Below, in pieces: positions 1-7,080 of a stretch of 11,201 nucleotides of DNA. Below the pieces are notes generated by a model, which saw only the letters and a list, made by a program, of their open reading frames with translations, had not been told where the DNA came from and ran no database searches. The position numbers and the translations under genes are program-made. Positions within the stretch are counted from its first letter, which is position 1; each line of letters begins with the position of its first letter. Source of the DNA: Nocardioidaceae bacterium (GTDB lineage: Bacteria > Actinomycetota > Actinomycetes > Propionibacteriales > Nocardioidaceae); contig JACCVA010000107.1 of the NCBI GenBank assembly GCA_013698435.1, forward strand, positions 1 through 11,201. Direction: 5' to 3'.

Positions 1-130
1 GGGCGTCCGCAGCAATCCCGTGCCCCCCGAGGACCCCAGCCAGCTGCGCCCAATGGTCTGCCTCCATGTCCTGGTGCGAGCGCCCACCGAATGGCTCGTC
101 GGGTCCGACCACCGCGCGCGTGGTGTCCAT
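1..130 (-). CDS. Possible partial gene running off left edge
   Basis: Reading the minus strand from an ATG at 130 gives 43 open codons to the window edge, starting MDTTRAVVGPDEPFGGRSHQ. Most third positions are G or C, and the composition is protein-like, with D, E, H and W spread evenly. The competing plus-strand reading frame is rich in Arg, Ser and Pro and looks like an antisense shadow. The frame also stays open upstream of this ATG, to at least about 250, so the start is not certain, and no strong ribosome binding site was seen. I do not recognise the family from 43 residues. The call rests only on codon pattern and composition. Confidence 0.35.
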   Translation of the reverse strand, partial: MDTTRAVVGPDEPFGGRSHQDMEADHWAQLAGVLGGHGIAADA

Positions 131-243
131 GATCCGCGCGCGTCTCGGTCGCGGTGCTGGGGCACGTTGACCGGTCCCACCCGACGCGGTCAGGCGGCGC
201 CTATCCGAGTCGCGGCAACGATCACTATGGATCCTCGCGGGGG

Positions 244-273
244 GGCACTGTTGCATTGAGCCATCGGGTGAGG
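244..273 (+). repeat. Left terminal inverted repeat of the 193-bp element
   Basis: This 30-base arm begins GGCACTGTTGCATTGAGC. It pairs with 407-436 read on the other strand, with mismatches only at arm positions 19, 23, 24 and 29. Confidence 0.8.
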
Positions 274-406
274 CTGGCACAACAGATCTTCCTGTCGGCT
301 CCTCGCGACACGTCCCAGACGGCGCCATCAGGGCCCGCCCAAGTCGTCACAAGAAGACGCCCTGCGGAGGTTGAGCGCCGCCGAACCGCAAGATTTACGG
401 CGGGAC

Positions 407-436
407 CTTCACGGGATCGCTCAATGCAACAGTGCC
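407..436 (-). repeat. Right terminal inverted repeat of the 193-bp element
   Basis: Read on the minus strand from 436, this arm begins GGCACTGTTGCATTGAGC, identical to the left arm for 18 bases. The ATG at 424-426 that looks like the HAD start lies inside this repeat and is part of the element, not of the original gene. Confidence 0.8.
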
Positions 437-1155
437 CGACCGAGTACTCCAACCTGGTCCGCGAGCTGCCCGCGCTTGTCGAGTTCGCAGCGCCGCGCGA
501 CCCGTTCGAGGTTTTCGACGCCGCCCTGCACGCGCAGAGCTCCCGGCGCAAGGGTGCGACTCGGCTCTACCCAGGCGTTCGTGAATCTCTGTGGGCCCTG
601 AAGCAGGACGGTGTCCGGGTCGTCGGCTACACCGAGTCCGGCGCCTACTGGACCGAGTGGCGGATCCGGCACACCGGTCTCGACGGTGTCGTCGACGTGC
701 TCTACTCCTCCCCGGACCACGACCTCGCCGCAGGCGTCGACCCTGCCGAGCTCCGCACCGGTCACTATGGCCAAAGTAGCTACGGCCTGCGCGCCACTGA
801 GCACCGCCACGTCCCGTCCGGAGTGCTCAAGCCCAGCCCAGAGATCCTGTCCGCCATCCTTCACGAAGAGAAATGCACCCGGGGTGAGGCCGCCTACCTC
901 GGAGACAGCCTCATGAAGGACATCGCCATGGCGCAATCCGCCGGAGTGCTGGACATCCACGCCCAGTACGGCCTCGTCCAGCATCAGGAGGAGTACGAAC
1001 TCCTCCGACGTGTCACCCACTGGCCGGATCAGGACGTTGCCCGGGAGGAGACACTCGCCCGACCCGAGAGCGACATCATCCCGACACTGGTGTGTCACGA
1101 GCAGTTCGGCGAGGTCCTGCCCGTTTTCGGACTATCCCTGATTGGCGCCCGATGA
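424..1155 (+). pseudogene. 5'-truncated HAD-superfamily phosphohydrolase
   Basis: From the ATG at 424 the frame gives 243 residues, but the first four or five come from the inserted element. HAD motif II is seen as GYTES (Thr70), motif III as LKPSPE (Lys136) and motif IV as LGDSLMKDI (Asp161, Asp166). Motif I, the DxD loop holding the nucleophilic aspartate, is absent, and the frame upstream of 424 reads low-complexity Arg/Ser sequence from the element. HAD enzymes use that aspartate to hydrolyse phosphate esters, so this product should be catalytically dead. The start of the gene was evidently lost at the element boundary. The stop overlaps the next gene's ATG (ATGA), so the two were probably translationally coupled. 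The substrate is unknown. Confidence 0.75.
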
Positions 1156-1814
1156 CTGCCGCCGCCCCAGCCGAGAACCCGGAACCGACAATCGCGAAGA
1201 TCACCGGCGAACAACCATCCAATGCCATGACGCCGACCGGACTTACCCGGGATCAGCAGGTCGGACATTACATCGACATGTGGAAGCAGAGCGTCGAGGT
1301 GCAGATGCACTTCAATGACATCGAGTGGCGGATCCGCGGCCTCGCCCTGACCGTGGCCACCTTCGCGCTCGGCGCCGCTGGGGTCGCCGCCAAGGACGGC
1401 ACTCGCGTCGCGGGGGTATCGCTAGGCTCACTGGTCATCGTGATCGGGCTGCTGCTCTGGTACGCCTTCTACTTCGTCGACCGGGTCTGGTATCACCCCC
1501 TACTAAAGGCTTCCGTAGCCCACGGCACCGTGATCGAAGACGAGATCAAGAAGTCGCTGCCACAGGCCGGGATGACCGCCACCATCACCGCACGCAGCGA
1601 GTACCAGACCGGCGGCCTGGTTCGGCGACTCAGCCGAAATCCGGTCATGCATTCCGACGACAAGCTCGTCTGGTTCTACAAGGTCGGAGCGGTCGCGCTC
1701 GCACTGGCCGCCATCGCCCTCCAGGTCGGGGCACTCATCGGTGTCCCATCCACCAAGGAACCCAGTTCACCCACGCCGGGTCAGCCGTCCTCCTCGACAT
1801 CGTCGCGCGCGTGA
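1152..1814 (+). CDS. Three-helix membrane protein of unknown function
   Basis: The ATG at 1152 is chosen because it overlaps the HAD stop as ATGA, the usual mark of translational coupling; a start at 1227 (Met26) is also possible. The product has 220 residues. A polar N-terminal region with a likely amphipathic helix (about 33-62) precedes hydrophobic segments at about 63-80 and 88-109, joined by a short loop. A soluble stretch of about 60 residues and a third hydrophobic segment at about 174-197 follow, and the Ser/Pro/Thr-rich tail looks disordered. I do not recognise the family. The paired helices with a cytosolic partner enzyme recall small pore-type or sensor membrane proteins, but that is only a resemblance of layout. 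With the HAD partner truncated and its promoter side replaced by the element, expression may be lost or altered. Confidence 0.75.
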   Translation: MTAAAPAENPEPTIAKITGEQPSNAMTPTGLTRDQQVGHYIDMWKQSVEVQMHFNDIEWRIRGLALTVATFALGAAGVAAKDGTRVAGVSLGSLVIVIGLLLWYAFYFVDRVWYHPLLKASVAHGTVIEDEIKKSLPQAGMTATITARSEYQTGGLVRRLSRNPVMHSDDKLVWFYKVGAVALALAAIALQVGALIGVPSTKEPSSPTPGQPSSSTSSRA

Positions 1815-2174
1815 GATCCATCGGCATGCGGGAGGACGTTCGTGGCTCGCGGTTCGGCTTGCGGGACGAGCGCCCGCAGGGCATGGTCGGGCTACGCGCC
1901 CGCAGAGGGGTGACACGGTCGGCGCGTGCCGAGTTGTCGACGTTCCGCCTAGCCTCCAGGGCATGACCCGAGAGCCTTGGCAAGCCAAGCCCCCGTCGCC
2001 CGGGCTATCTGTGGCGGCCATCGGCGCCGACCAAAGACGGGCCGCTGCTGCTCGTGGTGGCCATAGTCATCGCACCCTGCGTATCAAGACTGGTCGTATC
2101 CGTCGGGCTGAGTGATGCAGAGACCGCCAGAGCGACGATCACCCTGAGGAGAGGCGGAGAGTCCAAGGACGGCT
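1815..2174. other. 360-bp gap, no convincing gene
   Basis: The open frames here are Arg/Ala-rich and have no recognisable motif. A 23-codon frame (1842-1913, GTG start) follows the string GGAGGACGTTC at 1831-1841, which resembles a ribosome binding site, but its peptide is unremarkable. A perfect short palindrome, CTTGGCAAGCCAAG, lies at 1976-1989. The purine-rich stretch at about 2144-2169 leads into the methyltransferase start. Confidence 0.5.
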
Positions 2175-2966
2175 ATGTTCTGTGTCGTGGCGGTGGCTGA
2201 CGACTCGCGTGAGGCGACGAGCTCTCTGAACAGTCCTGGGGATGCGAGCCAAGCGTGGGCAGACCTTGCGCCGGACTACGAGCGTGCGCGGAGCAGGGAG
2301 GACTCGTTAGATCGGCTTGTCGAGTGGCCTGCGCAGAGGGACCTTCTGGGCGACGTCACCGGTCGATCGGTGCTCGATCTCGGTTGCGGCAACGGAGGCA
2401 AGCTCGCTGACCTGGTTCGCGAGGGGGCGACCGCCGCCGTCGGTGTCGATGTCAGCGGCAACTTCCTCGGCGCGCCGCCGCCTGGCTTGGAGCTCATTCA
2501 AGGCGATCTGAATGAGCTGGATTCGGTGGCTGGGCTTGCCGGGCGCACGTTCGACCGCATCTTGTTCCTGCAGTCTTTCGGCTACGCGAAGCATCCGGTC
2601 CGAACCCTGCAAGCGGCGCGGACGATGTTGGCCGACGACGGGTTCATCCTGCTGACCAGGACCCACCCGATCCGATATGCCGTCGAACGGGCCGAGCAGA
2701 ACGGCACTGCGTTGGGCGAGGAGTACTACTCCAAGGACTCGTACACCTACCGAACGGGCTGGAACGAGCAGATCGCGCTGACGAAACGCACCTACACCAT
2801 CTCCGATCTGGTCAACGAGTTCAGCGCGGCAGGGCTCTGGATCGAGACCGCGATCGAGCCGCAATTGTCCGAGGACGCTCGACGTCGCTACCCGCACAAG
2901 CAGGAGTGGATGAACAAGTACCTCGGCATCCTGATCTTCAAGCTCAGGCCCCTACCCGCCGACTAG
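2175..2966 (+). CDS. Class I SAM-dependent methyltransferase
   Basis: The 263-residue product should transfer a methyl group from S-adenosylmethionine; the acceptor is unknown. The glycine-rich SAM loop is clear as VLDLGCGNGG (about 66-75), followed by the acidic ribose-binding position in VGVDVS (Asp92) and the strand FDRILFLQSF (about 126-135). The C-terminal part has the two aromatic/acidic strands usual in small-molecule methyltransferases of the Methyltransf_11/25 type. The start at 2175 follows AAGGA at 2165-2169 with 5-base spacing; GTG codons at 2184 or 2190 are alternatives, and the first 25 residues are not conserved in look. The gene converges with the acetyltransferase that ends at 2987, sharing a hairpin. 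It appears to be a single-gene unit. Confidence 0.85.
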   Translation: MFCVVAVADDSREATSSLNSPGDASQAWADLAPDYERARSREDSLDRLVEWPAQRDLLGDVTGRSVLDLGCGNGGKLADLVREGATAAVGVDVSGNFLGAPPPGLELIQGDLNELDSVAGLAGRTFDRILFLQSFGYAKHPVRTLQAARTMLADDGFILLTRTHPIRYAVERAEQNGTALGEEYYSKDSYTYRTGWNEQIALTKRTYTISDLVNEFSAAGLWIETAIEPQLSEDARRRYPHKQEWMNKYLGILIFKLRPLPAD

Positions 2967-2979
2967 CCGGGTCCTGAGC
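2942..2979. terminator. Hairpin between convergent genes, likely bidirectional terminator
   Basis: GCTCAGG at 2942-2948 pairs with CCTGAGC at 2973-2979. Inside, ACCCG (2954-2958) pairs with CGGGT (2968-2972). The hairpin spans the methyltransferase stop and lies just past the opposing acetyltransferase stop. There is no T-run, which is common for actinobacterial terminators, so termination is inferred from position. Confidence 0.5.
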
Positions 2980-2986
2980 GTCTGCA

Positions 2987-3496
2987 TCAGAGCGTGTCGC
3001 CAGTGGCGTGGCGGTAGTAGTCGAGGACGCCTTTGGCGTCAGGTTCGCTGCGGATCAAGACGTATCCGTTGGCCTGCACGGTGCGAACCGATGCGATGTT
3101 CGCCGGCCGGATCGTGGCCCAGATCTGCGCATGGCCAGCCGCATGGCAAGCATGAGTGACGAGGCCAGCGGCCTCGGACGCGAAACCATGCCCTCGCCGG
3201 GACAAGGCGATCTCGTAGCCGATTTCGGGCTCCTCGCCGCAGCGTCCGAGGAGGGCGCCGCAAGTGCCCACGAAGTTCTCGTCGCGATCCCAGAGTCCGT
3301 ACCAGGCGAGGCCGTTCTCTTCGTGGAGTCGCTTTCGTCGCTCCAGCCACACCAGGGTCAGCGCCGATTCGCTGACCGGTCCGTCGCCGATCGTGTGTCC
3401 GCTGCTCGAGAAGAGGGCATGCACGACATCGATGTCGGCGGGTCCGAGAACGCGCAGACTCAGTCGCTTGGTCTGCAGCGCCTCGGGCATTGCCAT
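2987..3496 (-). CDS. GNAT-family N-acetyltransferase (RimJ/RimL type)
   Basis: The product is about 169 residues and should transfer an acetyl group from acetyl-CoA to an amine. The N-terminal pattern LQTKRLSLRVLGPADID is typical of the Acetyltransf_3 group. The pyrophosphate-binding loop is RGHGFA (101-106, R-x-x-G-x-A), and the following helix and the N-x-x-S motif (Asn133, Ser136) with a C-terminal NGY complete the fold. The start is taken at 3496, with ATG at 3490 equally possible; neither has a strong ribosome binding site. A longer frame upstream to 3673 lacks family features. The substrate (ribosomal protein, metabolite or drug) cannot be told from the sequence. Confidence 0.85.
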   Translation of the reverse strand: MAMPEALQTKRLSLRVLGPADIDVVHALFSSSGHTIGDGPVSESALTLVWLERRKRLHEENGLAWYGLWDRDENFVGTCGALLGRCGEEPEIGYEIALSRRGHGFASEAAGLVTHACHAAGHAQIWATIRPANIASVRTVQANGYVLIRSEPDAKGVLDYYRHATGDTL

Positions 3497-3878
3497 GAGA
3501 CGGGATGCTAGACGGGCAGGCCTCAGACATCGGAAGTCAGCAGGCCCGGTGGGTCCACGCAGCGTCCGGCTGATGTTCCCTTTGCGGACGTCGCCGGCGA
3601 GATGCACGGTTGGCGTCGCACGTCCTGAGCGATGCTGCCCCAGCGCGAGCAGGCAAGGGCACCGGCCTGCCAACCAGTACCGCGGCTACCGCAAGCGCGT
3701 CGATGGGCAGCAACTCGGGTCTGCTGGGCCTTGAGTCTCACGGCGCCGAAGAGCGATCCGAAGAATGGTCTACGTCGCCGGTGCCCAATCGGCATGCCGC
3801 ATGAACCGATGCGGCGGCCAGCGAATACCGCACTGCGAGCCCTTCAGATAGCAGCACCCCTGCGTCGCCGCTTCTATG
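3497..3878. other. About 380 bp without a supported gene
   Basis: This stretch lies between the divergent acetyltransferase and ArsR genes, so it should hold both promoters. Several open frames of 60-90 codons exist on both strands, but all are rich in Arg/Ser/Ala/Pro and none carries a recognisable motif. I see no tRNA and no strong hairpin. It may include decayed gene sequence, but I cannot identify any. Confidence 0.5.
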
Positions 3879-3908
3879 TGAGAGAGTTGTCTCGATAGGG
3901 TTCTCTCA
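3879..3908. promoter_or_regulatory. Candidate ArsR operator upstream of the efflux operon
   Basis: TGAGAGA at 3879-3885 and TCTCTCA at 3902-3908 form a perfect 7-bp dyad with 16 bases between. It ends 12 bases before the ArsR ATG and touches the ribosome binding site AGAGGA (3909-3914). ArsR-family dimers bind dyads in or next to their own promoters. Binding here by the adjacent regulator is inferred. Confidence 0.55.
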
Positions 3909-3920
3909 AGAGGATGGGCA

Positions 3921-4490
3921 ATGAACAGACTCGGTGACGTGGAGCTGGACGTACGAGGTATGCGCGCGTTGGCGCACCCGGTCCGGCTGGCGATGTTGAA
4001 GGCATTGCGGGACGGCGGGCCGTCGACCGCGACGAGGCTCGCTCCCCAGGTGGATACGAGCCCCTCAGTGGCCAGCTGGCACCTGCGCCACCTGGCCGAG
4101 CACGGCCTGGTGGAGGACGATCCCGATCACGCCTCGGGCAGGAGCAGGTGGTGGCGTGCGGCTGGGCGGGGCTTCCGGTTCGAGGTCGATCCCAGCGATC
4201 CCGCAGCTGCTGCCGAGCTGAGCGATGCGCTCGAGATGGCGGAGGGCGATCCGGTCGCAGACTGGGCCGCCCTCGCTCGCCCCGCCTTGGAGCCGGAGTG
4301 GCTTGCGGTTGCTTCGCGGCGCAACACCGGTCTTGTGGTCACGCGCGAGGAACTGCGCGAGCTTGATGATCAGATCGAGCAGCTCATCGCCCCCTTGGCG
4401 AACCGCGACCCGGACCACGCACCCGCTGACGCGCGCCGCGTACGCCTCCTGCTCCATCTGCTCCCCTCGGCGAACGTGCATCCCGCGTGA
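3921..4490 (+). CDS. ArsR-family winged-helix transcriptional regulator
   Basis: The 189-residue product has an N-terminal winged helix-turn-helix: the helix MRALAHPVRLAMLKAL (about 14-29), the recognition helix within SPSVASWHLRHLAEHGLVE (about 47-65) and a wing ending in SRWWRAAGRGFRF (about 75-87). The C-terminal half is acidic and helical and may serve as dimer or ligand-sensing region; no metal-binding cysteine cluster is present, so a metal sensor is unlikely. The start follows AGAGGA with good spacing. The stop overlaps the GTG of the transporter by four bases (GTGA), so the pair is one operon. By family precedent it should repress its own operon until an exported compound is bound. 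Confidence 0.88.
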   Translation: MNRLGDVELDVRGMRALAHPVRLAMLKALRDGGPSTATRLAPQVDTSPSVASWHLRHLAEHGLVEDDPDHASGRSRWWRAAGRGFRFEVDPSDPAAAAELSDALEMAEGDPVADWAALARPALEPEWLAVASRRNTGLVVTREELRELDDQIEQLIAPLANRDPDHAPADARRVRLLLHLLPSANVHPA

Positions 4491-5761
4491 TCCAGGAGTC
4501 GGTTGACGGCGGCTCCATCCGAGGCAACGAGGACTTTCTGCGCTACTGGATCGGGCACGCGGTCTCGGCGTTCGGCGACCAGATCTCCGCGCTCGCGCTG
4601 CCCCTGATCGCCGCCACCACCCTTCAGGCGAGCGCGACCGAGGTCGCCTTGCTCACCGCCGCGATCTGGACCCCGAACCTGGTGTCACTGTTCGTCGGCA
4701 CCTGGGCCGATCGACACCCCCGTCCACGCGCACTGCTCGTAGCCGCCAACCTCGCTCAAGCACTCGCAGTCGCCGCTGTCCCCTGCGCCTGGCTCATCGA
4801 CGCCCTCTCGATGCCACTGCTCTACGCGGCCGGGCTCGCACTGGGCGCCGGCGGCGTCGTTTACGACACCGCCTACCCACGGTTCTTCGCTCGCCTGGTG
4901 CCCCGCCGGGACTACGTCGCCGCCAACTCGATGCTGTCGACCACCAACTCGGTCGCAGGCATTGCCGGACCCGCCGCCGGTGGCGCCCTCGTGCAAATAG
5001 TCACCGCGCCGGTCGCGATGATCATCGACGCAGCCAGCTTCCTCATCTCCGCCATCGTGATTCGCAGCGTCCACGACACCCGCACAGTCTCGGGAGGCCT
5101 TGCCGAAGAGGGCGAGCAACCCGGCCGCTACCGGCACCGACTCGTCACGGGTGTCCGCTACCTGATCGCGCACCCCCACCTGCGAGCCAGCCTCAGCGTC
5201 TCCACCGTCATGAACTTTGCTACGTTCGTCGTCCAAGGGCTCCTAGTGTTCTACGCGGCCCGAGAGCTGCAGCTCAGTGCCGGCCAGATCGGTCTGGCCT
5301 TCACCCTCGGCGCCTTCGGCGGGCTCCTCGGAGCCATGATCGCTCCATACGTCTCGCGCAGACTAGGCATCGGACCCACGATCGCACTCGGCGCCACCCT
5401 CTACTGCCTGCCGTTTAGCGGCCTCGCATTCGCGAGCACAGGCACCCGCGGCGTCATCCTCATCGCGGCCGTCGAGGCCGTCTCAGCCCTGGGCGTGATG
5501 CTCTTCGACATCAACAACAACGCGATGCGCACGGCCGTCACCCGAGACGAAATGCGCTCACGCGTCGCAGGCGCCTACTCCACCGTCAACTACGGCATCC
5601 GGCCACTCGGCGCCGTCTGTGGAGGCGTTCTGGCGGACCAGATCGGGCTACGACCCACCCTCTTCCTCGCAGGACTGGGCGGACTACTGGCTGCCAGCAT
5701 CGTCGGCCTCTCACCCATCATGCGGCTCCGAGGCATCAACGACATCGACCACATTGACTGA
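4487..5761 (+). CDS. MFS efflux transporter (macrolide-exporter-like)
   Basis: The 424-residue product has about twelve hydrophobic segments and belongs to the major facilitator superfamily, of the MFS_3 type that includes macrolide and siderophore exporters. MFS motif A is seen between helices 2 and 3 as GTWADRHPRPRAL (about 71-83). A polar central loop (about 197-220) separates the two six-helix halves. It should work as a proton-coupled exporter in the cytoplasmic membrane. The GTG start overlaps the regulator's stop, which implies translational coupling and shared control. The substrate is not readable from sequence; a drug or own metabolite is likely from the regulator pairing. Confidence 0.88.
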   Translation: MIQESVDGGSIRGNEDFLRYWIGHAVSAFGDQISALALPLIAATTLQASATEVALLTAAIWTPNLVSLFVGTWADRHPRPRALLVAANLAQALAVAAVPCAWLIDALSMPLLYAAGLALGAGGVVYDTAYPRFFARLVPRRDYVAANSMLSTTNSVAGIAGPAAGGALVQIVTAPVAMIIDAASFLISAIVIRSVHDTRTVSGGLAEEGEQPGRYRHRLVTGVRYLIAHPHLRASLSVSTVMNFATFVVQGLLVFYAARELQLSAGQIGLAFTLGAFGGLLGAMIAPYVSRRLGIGPTIALGATLYCLPFSGLAFASTGTRGVILIAAVEAVSALGVMLFDINNNAMRTAVTRDEMRSRVAGAYSTVNYGIRPLGAVCGGVLADQIGLRPTLFLAGLGGLLAASIVGLSPIMRLRGINDIDHID

Positions 5762-5907
5762 TCCATCGCTTTGACGCGCCGCAGGTTCAATGCCGCTCCC
5801 GTTTGAGTCCAGATGGTTTGCCGCACTCCTGGTCTCGCCCGCCGTGTGCCGGAAGAGCAAACCCCTATCGGCGACGGCAATCCTCGCTGGAGGGCTGGCC
5901 ATGTGAG

Positions 5908-5931
5908 GAACGTCGTCCCCGGATGACGTTC
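5908..5931. terminator. Strong hairpin after the efflux operon
   Basis: GAACGTC at 5908-5914 pairs with GACGTTC at 5925-5931. The stem continues inward through a G-T pair and TCC/GGA, giving up to 11 pairs around a tiny C-rich loop. It lies 146 bases past the transporter stop and 55 bases before the next gene, both on the plus strand. No T-run follows. A terminator is the simplest reading, but an operator is possible. Confidence 0.45.
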
Positions 5932-5986
5932 GGCTAGCGGAATGTATGAAAATGCCGGCGATGTGCGGGAGCAGTAGCGTTCACCC

Positions 5987-6538
5987 GTGACCACTCACGA
6001 TGACCGCGACCATTCGGCCGTGGTCCTACGCCCGATCGAGGTCGCAGACGCTGATCGCGTACACGAATGGGCCTCCCAGGAGCGAGCCTGTGGGTTTCAA
6101 CCCTGGGGGCCGAATACTCGTGAGGAGACCGGCGCCTTCGTGGCCGAGGCAGCACGCACGTGGGAGCGTCCGGAAGGGCCTCGTCTGGTGTGGGCGGCGG
6201 CGTCGTCCGCCCTCGGCGTCATCGGCACGGGAGAGCTCAAGCGGAACACCCCTTCCTGTGCAGAGATCGCGTACGCCGTTCACGTCGACTACTGGGGACG
6301 TGGACTCGGAACCGAGATCGCTCGTCTGCTCCTGAGCATCGCGTTCGCGGACCCAGCGGTGGAGCGAGTTCAGGGGACCTGCGACCCGCGCAACCTCGCG
6401 TCCGCGGCCGTTCTGCGGCGCGCTGGGCTGATGTTCGAAGGAACGCTGCGGCACACCGTGCATCTGCGCGATGGGTGGAGGGACTCCGCGATGCACTCGA
6501 TCCTCCGAGGCGGGTGGACTCATCAAGCGAACCAATGA
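5987..6538 (+). CDS. GNAT-family N-acetyltransferase
   Basis: The 183-residue product starts at a GTG and has the Acetyltransf_3 layout: an N-terminal strand VVLRPIEVADADRVHEWA (about 12-29), the acetyl-CoA loop YWGRGLGTE (102-110), and the RNLASAAVLRRAGL motif (about 135-148), whose Asn and Ser are conserved in the family. The C-terminal strand (EGTLRHTVHLRDGWRDSAMHS) is typical of the RimJ/RimL and aminoglycoside 6'-acetyltransferase-like groups. The ribosome binding site is weak (CGGGAG about 15 bases upstream). It differs clearly from the acetyltransferase at 2987-3496, so the two are not recent duplicates. Substrate unknown. Confidence 0.85.
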   Translation: MTTHDDRDHSAVVLRPIEVADADRVHEWASQERACGFQPWGPNTREETGAFVAEAARTWERPEGPRLVWAAASSALGVIGTGELKRNTPSCAEIAYAVHVDYWGRGLGTEIARLLLSIAFADPAVERVQGTCDPRNLASAAVLRRAGLMFEGTLRHTVHLRDGWRDSAMHSILRGGWTHQANQ

Positions 6539-6586
6539 ACATCCGGACCTGAGACAATCGGGTAGTTGAGCGTCTGAGGAGGGTGC

Positions 6587-7027
6587 GTGACGGCCGAGAG
6601 CAGCGAACCGGAGGAAGTCGGGCCGGAGAAGCCCGACGAGTCGGTCGTACTCAACCTCGATGACCTCGCAGCTGAGCTTGAGGACGTCGAGGTCGATGAG
6701 GCCAAGGCCGCTGAAGCGGGTCGCAAGTTGGCCGAGACGCTGCACCGTGTCACATCGCCGCCCTGGCTGGAGTCGACCCAGCGCCTGAACAAGTTGCCCG
6801 AGGGCGCAGTCCGCCCGCAGATGCTGGAGTCGACGCAGCGGATTCGCGACATCGTTGCTGGTCCGCAGTCGCCGGCTATGTCGGTGGTGAAGAGCATCAC
6901 GGAGTCGATGGCGCTGCGCGAAGACCTCATCAAGCCGCGGTTCATGCTTTCTGACGCGATCGCGAAGTCCACGGCCGAACGTGCCGCGTTCTCGGTGGCT
7001 TCGGGATTGAAGATCTCAGACTCGGTG
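6587..7027 (+). pseudogene. Helical protein with LESTQR repeats, 3' end cut by IS6 element
   Basis: The GTG start has a strong ribosome binding site (AGGAGG at 6577-6582, 4 bases away). The first 147 residues are native: an acidic N-terminal third (about 1-50, rich in Glu, Asp and Ala and probably coiled coil), then two copies of LESTQR at residues 61-66 and 80-85 with a 19-residue period, then a helical region. The IS6 element begins at the codon for residue 148, and the frame runs 42 codons into the element to stop at 7154-7156, so any product carries a foreign tail. I recognise no family. The missing 3' part may have held the functional domain. No signal peptide or membrane segment is seen. 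Confidence 0.65.
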
Positions 7028-7051
7028 GGTTCTGTTGCGTTGTCTGATCGG
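7028..7051 (+). repeat. Left inverted repeat of the IS6 element
   Basis: It begins GGTTCTGTTGCGTTG and shares the core CTGTTGCGT with the right end. The first bases diverge (GGTTC against GGCAC), an uneven pair for an active element. Confidence 0.75.
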
Positions 7052-7080
7052 AAGGCAGCGTTGAGCCCTGCTGACGCTGG

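Larger units (their letters stand above)
244..436. mobile_element. 193-bp MITE-like element with IS6-type ends
   Basis: The two ends form a near-perfect inverted repeat. The first 18 bases match exactly and 26 of 30 match overall. Each end begins GGCACTGTTGCATTGAGC, which resembles the ends of IS6-family elements; the complete IS6 element at 7028-7818 has GGCACTGTTGCGTAG at its right end. No frame between the ends encodes recognisable transposase sequence, so the element is either a non-autonomous (MITE-like) relative or an internal-deletion derivative. The flanking 8-mers (CGCGGGGG left, CGACCGAG right) differ, so there is no target duplication. The right end abuts the truncated HAD gene and even supplies its apparent ATG. 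Confidence 0.7.

Noticed and set aside
154..423. Upstream extension of the HAD reading frame to an ATG at 154
   Set aside because: These 90 residues run through the inserted element, are Arg/Ser/Pro-rich and contain no HAD motif I.
421..1098. 225-codon minus-strand frame opposite the HAD remnant
   Set aside because: The plus strand shows three ordered HAD motifs, while this frame has none.
1741..2115. 124-codon plus-strand frame in the 1815-2174 gap
   Set aside because: It begins inside the membrane protein gene, is dominated by Arg and Ala and has no ribosome binding site.
4685..5236. 183-codon minus-strand frame opposite the MFS gene
   Set aside because: The composition is Gly/Asp/Val-rich, as in antisense of membrane protein genes, and there are no motifs.
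5781..5800. tRNA T-arm-like GGTTCAATGCC
   Set aside because: No matching acceptor, D or anticodon arms could be placed around it.
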